In this document: positions 11,191 through 23,060 of the stretch, one piece after another | Layout: each line of letters begins with the position of its first letter | Position numbering within the stretch: the stretch's first letter is position 1 | Assembly: GCF_050947335.1 (NCBI RefSeq) | Contig: NC_134984.1 | Coordinates: 13,187,926-13,251,925, forward strand | Direction of reading: 5' to 3' | Source: Megachile rotundata | Lineage: Eukaryota > Arthropoda > Insecta > Hymenoptera > Megachilidae | DNA: 64,000 bases | Notes under the pieces: generated by a model | Seen by the model: the letters and a program-made list of their open reading frames with translations, nothing else | The model's database searches: none | Told to the model about the DNA's origin: nothing | Made by a program: the position numbers and the translations under genes

Positions 11191-12260
11191 TAAATTATTC
11201 ATTCCTATGTGTTTAAATAGTACTAATATTGAACACTTTCAAATAAAGTAATTGCTGGTTCATTTCAAGCTAATACATTAACTCCTTTAACAAAAATTAA
11301 TTTGAGAAACAATGTACTTAAAAATTGAATTAAAATTGAAGCAAAATTGCTTGAGGTCGTTTCATACCCCACTGCGATCATTAATAATACCATTACATCT
11401 GCAGACTTCCAAGATGGCGCAGCACGCAAGAAAAATTCAAACTTAAAAAATAAAAAAATAAAGATATCAAAGTAAAAATAAAATCATAGTACACATACCA
11501 CAAATAAAACAAAAACCAACGCAATACATCTCCCAAAAGAACACAATGAAACCATAACGAAAACAATTAAGAATCTTACAAACCTGTCTTCAATAAAAAT
11601 TACACACTTACAAAATTATTTCGAATTAATCAAAGAACCCTTTAATTTAATTCCATTGAAACGTCTTCGAATCAAAGTCATTGATCGAGGCGTTTCGCCG
11701 CCATTTTTGGTAATCGACCGTTAATATCATTTTTCTTTCCGGCTACTTCGAGGCAATTTAGAAACGATCGGTTATCCCGGAGGATCGCTGTTATCCTTCG
11801 AGATAAAGAAAAAAAAAAAGAACGAAATAAAAGAAATCCCTCGGGTACGCAGCAATAAATATCCCTGGTAGAACCACGGAACGTGTCAAAGCGTGGCAAT
11901 TATGAAAGCAAGATTTATTACAAAGACACCGAATGACAAGCGGATTCATTCAGCTGTCCTGCAACGCTTTCACGTGGATCGCGAGCGTACACGAAACACG
12001 CGCTACGAAATTGAAGTTGAAATAAAGTCCGTCCGGTTGAATAATACCTGGTGCGTGTTTAGACGACTGCTTCGGGATCTGGTGAGAACAGGTACAACCA
12101 CGTTGCTGCTATGCGAATTGCATTTTAACCGACGGACGCCAGACCGCATGTCCGAAGTGTTTGTACACTCGGGTGCAACGCTGTGCTCCTTTCGATCATG
12201 ACGTATTTCAATATTTTTTTATTCTTCTACCGACGAAGGAATAGTCACTTTTCAAATTGG
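11191..12260. other. Unique sequence with a 102-codon frame of unknown status
   Basis: AT-rich to about 11640, then more CpG-rich. A plus-strand frame (11893-12201, starting MAIMKARFIT) is Arg/Thr-rich and matches no family I know. A minus-strand AAAATGGCGGC string lies at 11698-11708 and an AAGATGGCGC string near 11411. Both resemble Pho/YY1-type sites. No splice structure stands out. Confidence 0.3.
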
Positions 12261-12575
12261 CAAGTACTTTTACAAGTTTTTCAATTTTTCAATTTATCGA
12301 TTTTTCGATTTTTCGATTTTTCAGTTTTTCAGTTCATCAATTTTTCAATTTTTCAATTTCTCAATTTCTCAATTTCTCAATTTCTCAATTTCTCAATTTC
12401 TCAATTTCTCAATTTCTCAATTTCTCAATTTCTCAATTTCTCAATTTCTCAATTTTTCAATTTTTCAATTTTTCAATTTTTCAACTTTTCAATTCTTCAA
12501 TTCTTCAATTCTTCAATTCTTCAATTCTTCAATTTTTCAATTTTCCAATTTTTCAATCTTTCAATTGACAAATTT
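12261..12575 (+). repeat. Octamer array TCAATTTC / TCAATTTT / TCAATTCT
   Basis: About 38 octamers in strict register, most uniform at 12355-12455. Three variants occur as consecutive blocks. The plus-strand frames with FSISQFLN repeats (12183-12587 and 12257-12568) are translations of the array. Confidence 0.95.
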
Positions 12576-13190
12576 CCCAATCTCTAATACTTCCAAATTC
12601 CAAAATCCCCAAATCCCAAAATTCTCAAAATTCCCAAAACTCCCAAATTCCAAAATAATCAAGTCCCATATCTCAAAGCAATCAAATTCCAAAATTTCCA
12701 AATCTCAAAATTCCCCAATTCTCAAAATTTCCAAATCTCAAGATTCCCAAATCCCAAAATTCCCAAATCCCAAAATTTCCAAATCCCAAAATTCCCAAAT
12801 CCTAAAATTCCCAAATCCCAAAATCTCCAAAATCCCCAAAATTCCCAAAATCCCCAAACTTTTCAAATCCCGAAATTCCTAAATCTCAAAATTCCCAAAA
12901 TTCCCAAATCTCAAAATCCCCAAAATTCCTAAAATCCCCAAAATTCCTAAAATTCCCAAAATTCCCAAAATTCCCAAAATCCCAAAATTCCCAAATTTCA
13001 ACATTTCTATCCCAAAATTCTCAAATCCACAATTCCCTAATCCTTGTCCACCCACATCAAAAGTTCCTAAAATCCCCTATCCCTCCATCTCAACTCCAAA
13101 TCCCATAATTTCCAATTTTCCAAATTCCCCTATCCCTAACTCACATCTCCACCTTCCAAAACCCCCCAAAAATCTCCAAACACCTAAAAA
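12576..13190 (-). repeat. C-rich octamer array (CAAATCCC / AAAATTCC)
   Basis: Directly joined to the previous array. The unit alternates CAAATCCC and AAAATTCC, clearest at 12730-12830, and becomes irregular after 12890. CCC runs every 8 bases make the minus strand a potential G-quadruplex former. The 105-residue Lys/Ser/Pro frame (12565-12882) is an artefact. Confidence 0.9.
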
Positions 13191-13789
13191 CTCGAAAAAA
13201 TCCACCACTAAACCACCAGTTTTTCCTCAACATCCGCAATTGCCACATTTCCTCCATGGAAATCAAGTCTGCTGTACAACGATTTTAACGAACACTCGAG
13301 GTGTTAAGCAAGAGCTTCGTCTTTTCATCGACAACCGGTGTCCGATCTAGAGAGAACAAGCTTCAATGTGATTGCGTGGGTTTCGGTTCGATCGAAACGA
13401 TTCAAAATAGACGATCGTGTATATGCAGAATCGTGCGATTTCTCGCGTAGTTCGATCGAATCGTTTCGAATATGGGTTAGAGAAGCTGTGAAAACCGATC
13501 GAGCCTGCGTTAACGCGGGCCTTGTACCGTCATTTTTCCCGTTCTGCTTTACGAAGACGGATTGCAGCTAATTAGAAGAGTCTCGGCCAGCTGCGTCTAT
13601 GTATCGTGCGAGTTTCAAGCTTGTTCATGGAATCGTGTTACGGTAACAGGGCACCAACAACTTCGGCCGAGTTCTACGTTTTCCAAGAGTTATGGATTCC
13701 ATGGATTAAGCTTCACGGATTTCATGCTCTTGACGTTACCTAATCTCGATTTCTCACCTTCCCTTTAGTAGACTTCGACCAACGTTCGC
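13191..13789. other. CpG-rich unique patch
   Basis: GC-richer non-repetitive DNA (about 13260-13780). Plus-strand frames of 77 and 68 codons (13338-13571, 13562-13768) overlap end to start and show no recognisable domain. It could be a regulatory element or untranslated exon. Confidence 0.3.
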
Positions 13790-14210
13790 AATTGAAATTA
13801 AATACTTCACTTCTAAATTTCTTAGTTTGTCGATTTTTGATTAGTCTGATATGAAGATACATTTAGATTGAATATAATGGCTATTAGTCACCTTTTCCTA
13901 GTTTGTGGATTTGTTAAAACTAGGTCTGACGTGTGGTTGTTTTTAGATTGAACATAAAGACTGCTCTTCTACCTTTTCCTATTTGAACCAACATCGTTCA
14001 CAATAGACATTAAATACTTCACTTCTAAATTTCTCAGTCTGTCAATTTTTGATCAGTCTGATGTGTAGATACATTTAGATTGAATATGAAGTCTATTGGT
14101 CACTTTTGCCTGATCTTTTGTAGATTTGTTAAAACTAGGTCTGATGTGTAGTTACATTTAAATTGAATATGAAGACTATTGGTCTTACTTGAACCAACAT
14201 CACTCACATA
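13790..14210 (+). repeat. 212-base tandem duplication
   Basis: TAAATACTTCACTTCTAAAT begins at 13799 and again at 14011, and the following bases (CAGTCTGATNTGNAGATACATTTAG and surroundings) also repeat. Two full diverged copies plus a partial third copy of the internal TTAAAACTAGGTCTGA segment are visible. Confidence 0.85.
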
Positions 14211-15175
14211 ATAAAATACATACAAAATTTAAACGACCTACAGAATATAAACACTTGATAAACATTACATAAAGCTAGTAAATCAACAGGTGAATATAAA
14301 ATGACATCTCTGAATTCATTAAATCTTAAACGAGTTTACTAAGATTTATTTGTTAAAATACACAAATCTTCCAAGTAGAAGTGGTTTTCGAACACTTATA
14401 AGCACAGAGAAAAATATGAATTTTAAATATTGCGTGTTCATCGCAATAGAATCGAAAGTAGCTTTCAAAATCGTAAACAGCTCTAATTCACCATTAGACG
14501 ATGACTTATATCGCAGCGATAGCACGAGTGTCTTTCGCTGTTAAATGCAACGAATATTCCGATTTCCTCGTAAAGTTCATAGCCAGTGGACGTTATGAAG
14601 TTTCTAGTCTCTCGGAACCAGTTTTCAAAATTATAAGGCAGCCACGAGTGCAGCGTTGCATTCCACTCGAATATCTCAGGTTTCTTCTTCCATTAACTTT
14701 TAATAATGCACGAGTATCTCATCGATTCTGAGACGATGCCAGACAGGATTTCCTTCTTTCTTTTTCATTCGAAACTTTGGAATTGTTAATTATTTCAGAT
14801 ATCTTCCTTTTGTTACTATACAGAATTATAAACTGTTGGACAACGAAAATGCAACTCGGTTATTATGGATAGTTTTGATTTTATTACACGCTCGTTTCGA
14901 GACTACGCCATTTGTTGGCGTTCACGCTTAAATAGCTGGCTCATAGACCATAAAGTATGTAATCAGAACCAGTTTCAGAGATGTTTTCGATTAATAATAA
15001 TTACTTGATCCGTTTGTTAATAAATTCTGTTCGTAGATGGTACGCTGCGTTTTATGAAGGAGTGGAATGTTGAAAGGAAAATATTGTTTATCTCGATGAG
15101 ACCTCGATAGCTACTGAATTTATCTCACTTGTGATTTACATTGCCTTTCGATGACTATTGAGGAGTCTATTTTAC
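14211..15175. other. Unique sequence
   Basis: AT-rich DNA with small CpG-containing patches. Plus-strand frames of 64 and 76 codons (14350-14544, 14501-14731) match nothing known. No exon-like combination of splice sites was found. Confidence 0.45.
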
Positions 15176-16500
15176 AAATTTTCTGTATTTTTAGATTTGG
15201 AAATATTTAAGTTTAGATTTAGGGATGTAGGGGATGTAGATACTCAGGTTCTCAATTTTTATATTTTTATGTTCGATATCCAAATTTCTATAGTTTTCAG
15301 TTTCCACATTTCTAAATGTTCACATATCAAGGTTTCTATATTTCTAAGTGCCTATGCACCTAAATACATATTTCTCAATTTCTATATTCTTGAATGTCCA
15401 TATCTCCACATCTCTACACCCTCAAATTTCCACATTCACACATGTCCATACTTCCCAATCTCCATACTCCTCAATGTCCACATGTCTAAATACCTATACC
15501 TCTAAATCCCTATATTCCTAAGTACCTATGTCTCCAAATCCATATTCCTCAATTTCTATATTCATGAATGTCCATATCTCCACATCTCAACACCCTCAAA
15601 TTTCCACATTCACACATGTCCATACTTCCAAATCTCCATACTCCTCAATGTCCACATGTCTAAGTGCCTATACCTCTAAATCTCTATATTCCTAAGTATC
15701 GATGTCTCTAATTCCATATTTCTCAATTTCCACATTCTTAAATATCCATATCTCCACATCTCTACACCCTCAAATTTCCACATTCACACATGTCCATACT
15801 TCCAAATCTCCATACTCCTCAATGTCCACATGTCTAAGTGCCTATACCTCTAAATCTCTATATTCCTAAGTATCGATGTCTCTAATTCCATATTTCTCAA
15901 TTTCCACATTCTTAAATATCCATATCTCCACATCTCTACACCCTCAAATTTCCATATTCACACATGTTCATACTTCCCAATCTCCATACTCCTCAATGTC
16001 CACATGTCTAAATGCCTATACCTCTAAATCCCTATATTCCTAAGTATCTATGTCTCCAAATCCATATTTCTCAATTTCTATATTCTTGAATGTCCATATC
16101 TCCACATCTCTGCACCCTCAAACTTCAACATTCTCATATGTCCATACTTCCCAATCTCCATACTCCTCAATGTCCACATGTCTAAATGCCTATACCTCTA
16201 AATCTCTATATTCCTAAGTATCTATATCTCTAATTCCATATTTCTCAATTTCTACATTCTTAAATGTCCATATCTCCACATCTCTGCACCCTCAAACTTC
16301 AACATTCCCATATGTCCATACTTGCAAATCTCCACACTCAATGTCCACACGTCTAAATACCCATACCTCCAAATCTCCATACGTACCTAATACCATGTAT
16401 ACCTAAGCATCCACATCTCCAAATTTCTCCACCCTTTAATCTCCACACATCTAAACATTCATACCCCAATATTTCTGAAAATCCACATCTCTAAATCCAG
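15176..16500 (-). repeat. 174-base higher-order repeat built from octamers
   Basis: TCAATGTCCACATGTC starts at 15471, 15645, 15819, 15993 and 16167, an exact 174-base period, with a sixth copy at about 16338. Each copy reads as 21 octamers (for example TCAATGTC, CACATGTC, TAAATCTC, TATATTCC) plus one 6-base remnant. Edges at 15176-15360 and 16340-16500 are degenerate. Confidence 0.93.
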
Positions 16501-16562
16501 ATCAACACCAGAGTCCTTCATGACTTAAAATCGAAAAGTATGAAAAGAAGGTGAATTTGCAG

Positions 16563-16696
16563 GATGATTTCTCCGATCGAATCCCATGGTTCTAAGCGTC
16601 TCGTAGAGCAAGAGAGATATGGGTCACGAGAAGCGTATAGTCGAGACCAGTTTCCAAAATCATGGGGGGGTTCCGGTGTGTGACCACGCCGAGCCA
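16563..16696 (+). other. Candidate first coding exon (donor at 16696/16697)
   Basis: A perfect consensus splice donor, CAG then GTAAGT, sits at 16694-16702. An ATG at 16662 opens a 35-base frame reading MGGFRCVTTPSQVQQ up to the donor, with an in-frame stop at 16638 upstream. A weak acceptor-like TTTGCAG ends at 16562, so 16563-16696 could instead be an internal exon. The surrounding sequence is GC-richer than background. The product is unknown and no partner exon was identified. Confidence 0.25.
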
Positions 16697-18430
16697 GGTG
16701 CAGCAGGTAAGTCCGTGCCGTTGCTGTCTTGCCCGCCACCACGTTGTCTCGACCAATCGCTATACGAGACCTACATACGTGTTTCCATCTCTTCGTTCCT
16801 CGACGAACGTCCAACAGCTACGCTCTCTTCCACCTAACTCGCAATACCGTTAACAAACCACATGGTTCACGGTCGCAACGAACTATTCGCGAGCAGATTG
16901 TACCTGGTTACTCCTGCCGCTCTTGTGGCAGATATCGTTTCTCCTTCTATGCCTTATTTTTTTTTGGATCTGTTTCCTACCACTTACGGCTGTTAGAAAT
17001 CGATGTTATCGATGAAAATTATCGAGCTCGGCTTTTTCGTCGCTTTTCGACAGAGGGTGAATCTGGTAAACAGGATGTGATTATACCCCTCTTGATCTAT
17101 ATTTGGCGAGAATTTCTGCTCAAGCGGCGGAAAAACGCGCTTGAAACGTGATAGGAGTTCGGTGCTGACCAGGTAACATTAAACCGAAACCCTCTATGAT
17201 TTGGGAAGCTGTTATTATGTTGCCGGTGACCTACATTCTGACATCAGGATGTGGAAAGAAATCGATGCAGCCAAATATTTTTTTATTCTTACAGTTTTTG
17301 TAGTCTAATTTCCAATAGTTTCTTATTATGTAGTTCAGTATCTGTACTTACTGTTTTTTACCTTTATACAAAATTTTTGTCTTCCTTTATAATACAAACT
17401 CATAACTCATTTCTACTAAAAAATATTTTCACATAATATTTGTAAACTACATAATATAATTGTTGTTGTATTTCAAAGAGAACCTTGTACCTTCGAATTA
17501 ATTTTAAATTTGTCGTCACTCTCCCGCAATAAGTACCCTACTTTCTCAGACTTAGCGACAGATTAGCAGCGCATAAATCACTATCAAAAAATCGTTGAAT
17601 AAAACACAAACCACACGCTTGTTAATGGTAAAACAATCAAGCACGCAAGAAACGTATGGAAAGAACGAAAGTCGTTTCGGGACAAACACGACGAAGGAGA
17701 AAAACTAATTTACGCAGGATGGGACATTATCCAGGATCGTTACAACGTGGAGAACAACGAGGGAGAAAAAAGGAGGACCTACATACGACAAGATTAAAAT
17801 GATGGTTAAGCATTAGTGCACGATACCAAGATAGGAAGAAGCCGAAGGAGCAAACAAGCTGAACGAAACGACTGGAAGACGAGCAAACCGAGAGACAAAG
17901 GTAAATTATGATTAATCATTAGACGAGCGGGTAAAGTAGTGTGGAAAAAGCATGAAATAAGAGGAGAAGACGAGGCTAAATTACTCTCAATCACCGTAGA
18001 AGCATGGTACTTTCGCGTACCACATCCGAGGTTGTTCCATTCATCGTTAGAAAATCAGGATGGACGTTGAAGACGAGGGGAAAATCGCGAGGTTTGCCGG
18101 GAATAGTAGTAAATCGTTCGTTGGCGGTCGATTCGGTGGGACTGGCACGTTCGCAGAAAAAGCTCGTGATCAATTAACGATTCACCTGTTGCACCTGACT
18201 GAAGGAAACTGGTTCTCCCGCGAAACAACTCGCGAACGTGCTTTAGTCCAAAACTAATGGAACTCGGTTCGCTCGTGGATTTATAACGGATAGGCAATTG
18301 AGGCACGTGCTGGTTTTGTTACTGGTATAGATATGTTAGGATGATGCACTGCTATTTGGACTTCTTTATGAAGATATTTTTGTTGAAATATTTTAATATT
18401 TTAGAGGGGACAGATGGTAGTCTTATGTGA
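16697..18430. other. Unique sequence, CpG-rich at first
   Basis: Includes a 140-codon plus-strand frame (16729-17151, starting MPATTLSRPI) with no recognised domain, then AT-rich DNA, then another CpG-rich block (17630-18310) with overlapping frames on both strands (17991-18306). Nothing assigns function. Confidence 0.35.
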
Positions 18431-19300
18431 GGATGTGTTATTTTACTGCCTCACTATTTTTATTATTTTAGTATTTTAGTATTTTGGTGTTTTACTATTT
18501 CAATATTTCAGTGTTTCACTACTTGAAAATTACTCGTTTCACTACTTGGTTTCACTATTTCGATATTTTGTTACTTTACTATTTTACTATTTCAATATTT
18601 CACTATTTCCATGTTTCACTGTTTCAATATTTTACTATTTCAATGTTTCACTGTTTCAATGAGTCGCTGCTTAAATACATCACTACTTCAATACTTGCTT
18701 GATTCTCTACTTCGCTACTTCACTGTTGGGACATTTCGTTCCTACATTACTTTGCTAGTTTGCTATTTCACTACTTCACTGCTATGTTGATTTACTATTT
18801 TGTTACTTTAGTATTTCATTATTTTCCTATTTCAGTATTTCACTATTTCAATGCTTCACTGTTTCAATATTTCACTACTTCACTATTTCCATGAATCGCT
18901 GCTTAAATACATCACTACTTCAATACTTGCTTGATTCTCTACTTTGCTACTTCACTGTTCGGTTATTTTGTTACTTCACTATACCGCTATTTTATTATTT
19001 CACCATTTCAGTAGTATAATATTTTATCATTTGCATCAATGTAACCTCACATTTGTTATTATTTTACTATATTATTATTGCAACCATTTAATCATTTTAT
19101 CATATTCATCATCTTAGCATTATAACATGTTAGTCTTGTACTATTTTATTATTAAATCATTTGAATATTTTAACATCTTATTTTACCATTTTATAACTTC
19201 ATCATTTTACCATCTTATCATTTTACTATTTGTACCATTTTTCTTCACTATCATATTATTTTGCAATTATAATACTGAACTACTTCTCCCAATTATAGTG
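18431..19300 (+). repeat. Degenerate octamer array (CACTATTT / CAATATTT type)
   Basis: Octamers such as ACTATTTC, AATATTTC, ACTGTTTC and GCTACTTC run in register over most of 18470-18990 and fade to 19300. A long segment (about 18650-18720) recurs at about 18890-18960, sharing AATACATCACTACTTC, so a larger duplication exists. Confidence 0.85.
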
Positions 19301-20104
19301 CTTTAACATTTCACCACGTTGCTATTTAACTACTAACAAAATTATACGTCATTGCACATCATTTATATATTTTGTACTTTAACATACATGTATAAAATTG
19401 TACCACATCTACAATTTTATAGTTTTTATTATAAAAATAATATTATAAACTATTTATTATATGGTTATAGTTATAACCTAACCGAAGTCGCCATATTTCT
19501 ACACGAACCCGTTCTAAATATAAATAGATCGTAAATAATTCAATGCTTTAAGGTAATTGATTTGCCGAAGAATGTAGAATAAAGGGTATTGAATATTCAT
19601 CGTTATCGATCATTCGAGCGAAACAAAGTTGCGGTGAAACGCGAGGTTGAAAGATCCGGTCGAACAACAATGAACCCGCTCATCCACCGGAAACACCAAC
19701 GATTTTGAGAGCAGCACGCAATACAGCCTCGAGCCAATCTCTAGCCTTTTAACGATTCACGATTAGATGTAGAACACCTACGCGATGAATGCTGCTCCTT
19801 TTGCCTCTAGCCACTAATTTTGCCGTTATATTCTTCGAGTATTCCACGAAAATGTCGACTGTGGGTGTCGAGAACACTCTTCTTAACGCTTGGACAAATT
19901 TCGAGTCAAAAGGCATCCGGGTCTTTTCACTTTTGCAAATTTATCAATTCTTAACTTTCTTCATTTTACAATTTTACAAACTTTCAAATTTTGTATCAGG
20001 TTTCAGGAATTTCGAACGATGAATTTGTTAGTTCGAATTTGTAAGATCACTATTTTCTTGTTTTTTGAAAAATGAACCATTTTATGAACTACTCAAAAAT
20101 ATTT
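19301..20104. other. Unique sequence
   Basis: AT-rich to 19550, then a CpG-bearing patch (19590-19900), then a short degenerate tract of TTTACAA-like octamers (19930-20000). No gene recognised. Confidence 0.4.
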
Positions 20105-20745
20105 TAAAAATGCTGAGGATATTGAATATATTGAAGGCGTTGAAAATATTGAATATACTGGACGTATTGAATATATTGAATATATTAGACATATTAGACA
20201 TATTAAACATATCAGACATATTCGACATATTGACCATATCAGACATATTAAACATATTGACCATATTGACTATATTGACTATATTGACTATATTGACTAT
20301 ATTGACTATATTGACTATATTGACTATATTGACTATATTGACTATATTGACTATATTGACTATATTGACTATATTGACTATATTGACTATATTGACTATA
20401 TTGACTATATTGACTATATTGACTATATTGACTATATTGACTATATTGACTATATTGACTATACATATTGACTATATTTGCTATATTGAACATGTTGAAC
20501 ATATTGAACATATTGAACATACATATTGAACCTATTGAACCTATTGAACATATTGAACATATTGAACATACATATTGAACCTATTGAACCTATTGAACCT
20601 ATTGAACCTATTGAACCTATTGAACCCATTGAACCTATTGAACCAAATGTACATATTACACATACTGCACATATGGAACATATGGATCATGTTGAAAATA
20701 TTGATCCTATTGAACATACCAAGCATACAAGATTATCTCACATAT
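20105..20745 (+). repeat. 9-base array (TATTGACTA core)
   Basis: The core 20262-20468 is about 22 nearly identical copies of TATTGACTA. The left flank uses ATATTAGAC-type 9-mers and the right flank ATATTGAAC and CTATTGAAC 9-mers. Because 9 is a multiple of 3, long frames of ILT or YSQ tripeptides arise on both strands (20065-20529 plus, 20248-20520 minus). These are not genes. Confidence 0.95.
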
Positions 20746-20973
20746 TTATAAAAAGTACTTGACCGGAACACAAGTTTTATTGTCCACTTGGCAGAGGTCG
20801 TAAATTACCATACACCAGCAAAGTTTCACCGCGGTAGATTCTGTTAATGAGTCATCGATAGGTAGCATGTTTTCACGATAAGTAACATGACCGCTTGATT
20901 CTGCGGCACACGGTACAGTGAATAATGTGCATTCGTTTCCGTAAATCAGGTTAATGACGACGAATAAAAACAT
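20746..20973 (-). CDS. Candidate small cysteine-containing secreted peptide, 75 aa
   Basis: The frame begins at an ATG in AATAAAATG context, close to the insect CAAAATG start consensus, and ends in TAA. The N terminus MFLFVVINLIYGNE is hydrophobic, like a short signal peptide without a basic residue. Six cysteines follow at about residues 15, 22, 52, 54, 61 and 68, the last four spaced C-x-C-x6-C-x6-C. Codon third positions are mixed, not simply A/T. It sits next to a repeat array, has no visible polyadenylation signal, and matches no family I can name. It could also be one exon of a longer protein or chance. Confidence 0.3.
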   Translation of the reverse strand: MFLFVVINLIYGNECTLFTVPCAAESSGHVTYRENMLPIDDSLTESTAVKLCWCMVIYDLCQVDNKTCVPVKYFL

Positions 20974-21125
20974 TTTATTCGACCGTGTTCTCCATGGGTA
21001 CGATGAGCATTTCAGTGGGACAAAATAAATCTTTAAAGACCCCGCTGTCTGATGCTTAATCGGTTGGAAATGATGGAACAGGTAGATATCGGATTAATTT
21101 TAATGGTAAAAATATATACTATGTT
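20974..21125. other. Unique sequence upstream of the candidate peptide
   Basis: Would be the 5' side of the minus-strand frame 20746-20973. No clear TATA box or initiator. GGTCTTTAAAG (minus strand, near 21040) is the nearest A/T-rich core-like string. Confidence 0.25.
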
Positions 21126-21620
21126 GTATCAATTTTATATTATTTTTTTAGTGATATTTTTATGTGATTAATTCTCATTTTGGATGATGGTAAGGAATTT
21201 CTGAAGGATGTGTATTATTTAGATTTTGGTAGAGTTTAATTTTTACAAGATCAAATTTTATATTTTTCTATGATATTTTCATACAGTTATTCTACATTCT
21301 AGATGACAATAAACAATCTTTGAATGTCATTTAGTTTCTAGTAGAGTTTGACTTTGACAAGATCAAATTTTATATTATTCCATCAATAATATTTTCACAC
21401 AGTTACTCTACATTCTAGATGACAATAAATAATCTTTGAATAGCATATGTCATCTTGTTTTTAGTAGAGTTTGACTTTGACAAGATCAAATTTTATATTA
21501 TTGCATCAATGATATTTTCACACAGTTACTCTACATTCTAGATGACAATAAACAATATTTGAGTAACATATATCATCTAGTTTCCAGTACAGTTTAACCT
21601 TGGTAGGATTAAATGTGTCT
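21126..21620 (+). repeat. About 123-base tandem repeat, four copies
   Basis: TAGAGTTTGACTTTGACAAG starts at 21342 and 21465. Diverged versions at 21230 and 21589 give spacings of 112, 123 and 124. ATTCTAGATGACAATAAA marks each copy. The first copy is the most diverged. Confidence 0.88.
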
Positions 21621-22380
21621 GCAGGATGATAATTCAAAATGAAGCTTACATTATCAACAAGCTTACATAATCACTTTCTTTAAACTTCAAATTTCAAATC
21701 AATACAATAAACAGTAACCCCCAAATGCTTCCACATCATCAACTAAAAGTAACCTACATGGTGTCAGAAAACATGTCATTCCACAGCGTTCAAAGTATCC
21801 TACACATTGCAAATGGCGCTCATTTCCTATTTAAATAATCCAAGAAACGTTTACGTAATTAATTTACCTCCAACTTTAAACTTCAAATTGATACGTAACA
21901 AGTGGTTTTACGGTACTTTTATGTTATCAAATGGTTGCAGCGGTTTTTACGTTTCGAAATCAGTCAGCAATAACCTAATATCTCGTCCAGCTCGATCTCT
22001 TCAGCGGCACGGACAGAAACAGGATGTGGATATTCTTAATAACGTTAACGGTTCGTTCGGTATCCCTTTATGGTCATTAGTCTAGTTGCTTTTGCTAATA
22101 TCGGCTGGGCCTGGTTCCCCGTGGCTCGTTAGGGAAACTATGAACGACCAGTTGCATCCCGCGGCCATTCGTAATTGGCCTCGTAAAGCGGAACGATCTT
22201 CGAGATGACGTCCACCGGAAGATGCTTACGCTTTTTCGGATCGAAGCTAAAGCTCTCTCAACCTGTTTACTTGCTCATTTTTCACGCGCCAATCAATCAT
22301 TTCCCTCTCGCGCCTTTAATGAAACACGAATGAATCGGGGGATTTGTTTTGTTGATATGCGCGCGGTTAATGTACGCTCG
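21621..22380. other. Unique sequence, weak 92-codon frame
   Basis: A plus-strand frame (21807-22085, MQMALISYLN start) contains an internal CAAATGGCGCT context at 21812-21822 but no domain. From 22100 the DNA is CpG-rich and may be a conserved regulatory patch. Coding status is unknown. Confidence 0.25.
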
Positions 22381-22650
22381 TTTAATGCGCGTTAGGGACG
22401 GCCATCGCTCACTCGCGCATGCGCGGCTATCGAATTTTTGATCGCTGCAGGGACCAAACGTAAGATTACATTATTCTGGTATTATAACATTCAGAGGTTG
22501 TGAAATTATTTGTTCGAGTGATTGAGTATCAATTTATTACGTTTCAATTAATAAATGTTAGGAGTGTTGTGTGTATAATGTATTGTATGTCACGTGCTTG
22601 AACTGCGCATGCGCACCTGTCGTTCTTCTGCTCACTGGAGCGTTGAACTT
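22381..22650. promoter_or_regulatory. Promoter-like patch with NRF-1-type palindromes and an E-box
   Basis: CGCGCATGCGCGG lies at 22414-22426 and a perfect TGCGCATGCGCA palindrome at 22604-22615. The latter is the consensus of vertebrate NRF-1 and of its insect orthologue Ewg. CACGTG, an E-box, is at 22591-22596. Such motifs cluster at transcription starts of broadly expressed genes. No adjoining exon is evident. Confidence 0.35.
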
Positions 22651-22682
22651 GCCAAACTAAAATTACTATCTTCAATATTTTC

Positions 22683-23060
22683 TCACTCGAAAGTTCAAAA
22701 GCTTTGCCATTCAAAAATTGAAAAATTCTTCCCATTTGAAAATTCCAAGCTTTCCTATTTAAAAATTAAAAAATTCCCCCATTTGAAAATTCCAAGCTTT
22801 CCTATTTAAAAATTAAAAAATTCTCCCATTTGAAAATTCCAAGCTTTCCTATTTAAAAATTAAAAAATTCTCCCATTTGAAAATTCCAAGCTTTCCTATT
22901 TAAAAATTAAAAAATTCTCCCATTTGAAAATTCCAAACTTTCCCTACTCAAAGCTTCCAAAATTCTCCCATTAAAAATTTCCAAAATTCTCCCACTCGAA
23001 AATTCCTATACCCTCTCCCTACAATTCCAAACTTCTCCGACTCGAAAATTCAGAAATTCC
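22683..23060 (+). repeat. 47-base tandem repeat
   Basis: CCAAGCTTTCCTATTT occurs at 22745, 22792, 22839 and 22886, with a variant at 22933, an exact 47-base step. Units contain AAAATT and CCCATT octamer-like pieces. Degenerate edges reach 22683 and 23060. Confidence 0.93.

Noticed and set aside
20065..20529. 154-residue frame with ILT tripeptides
   Set aside because: Product of a 9-base repeat. The reverse strand is equally open (YSQ repeats).
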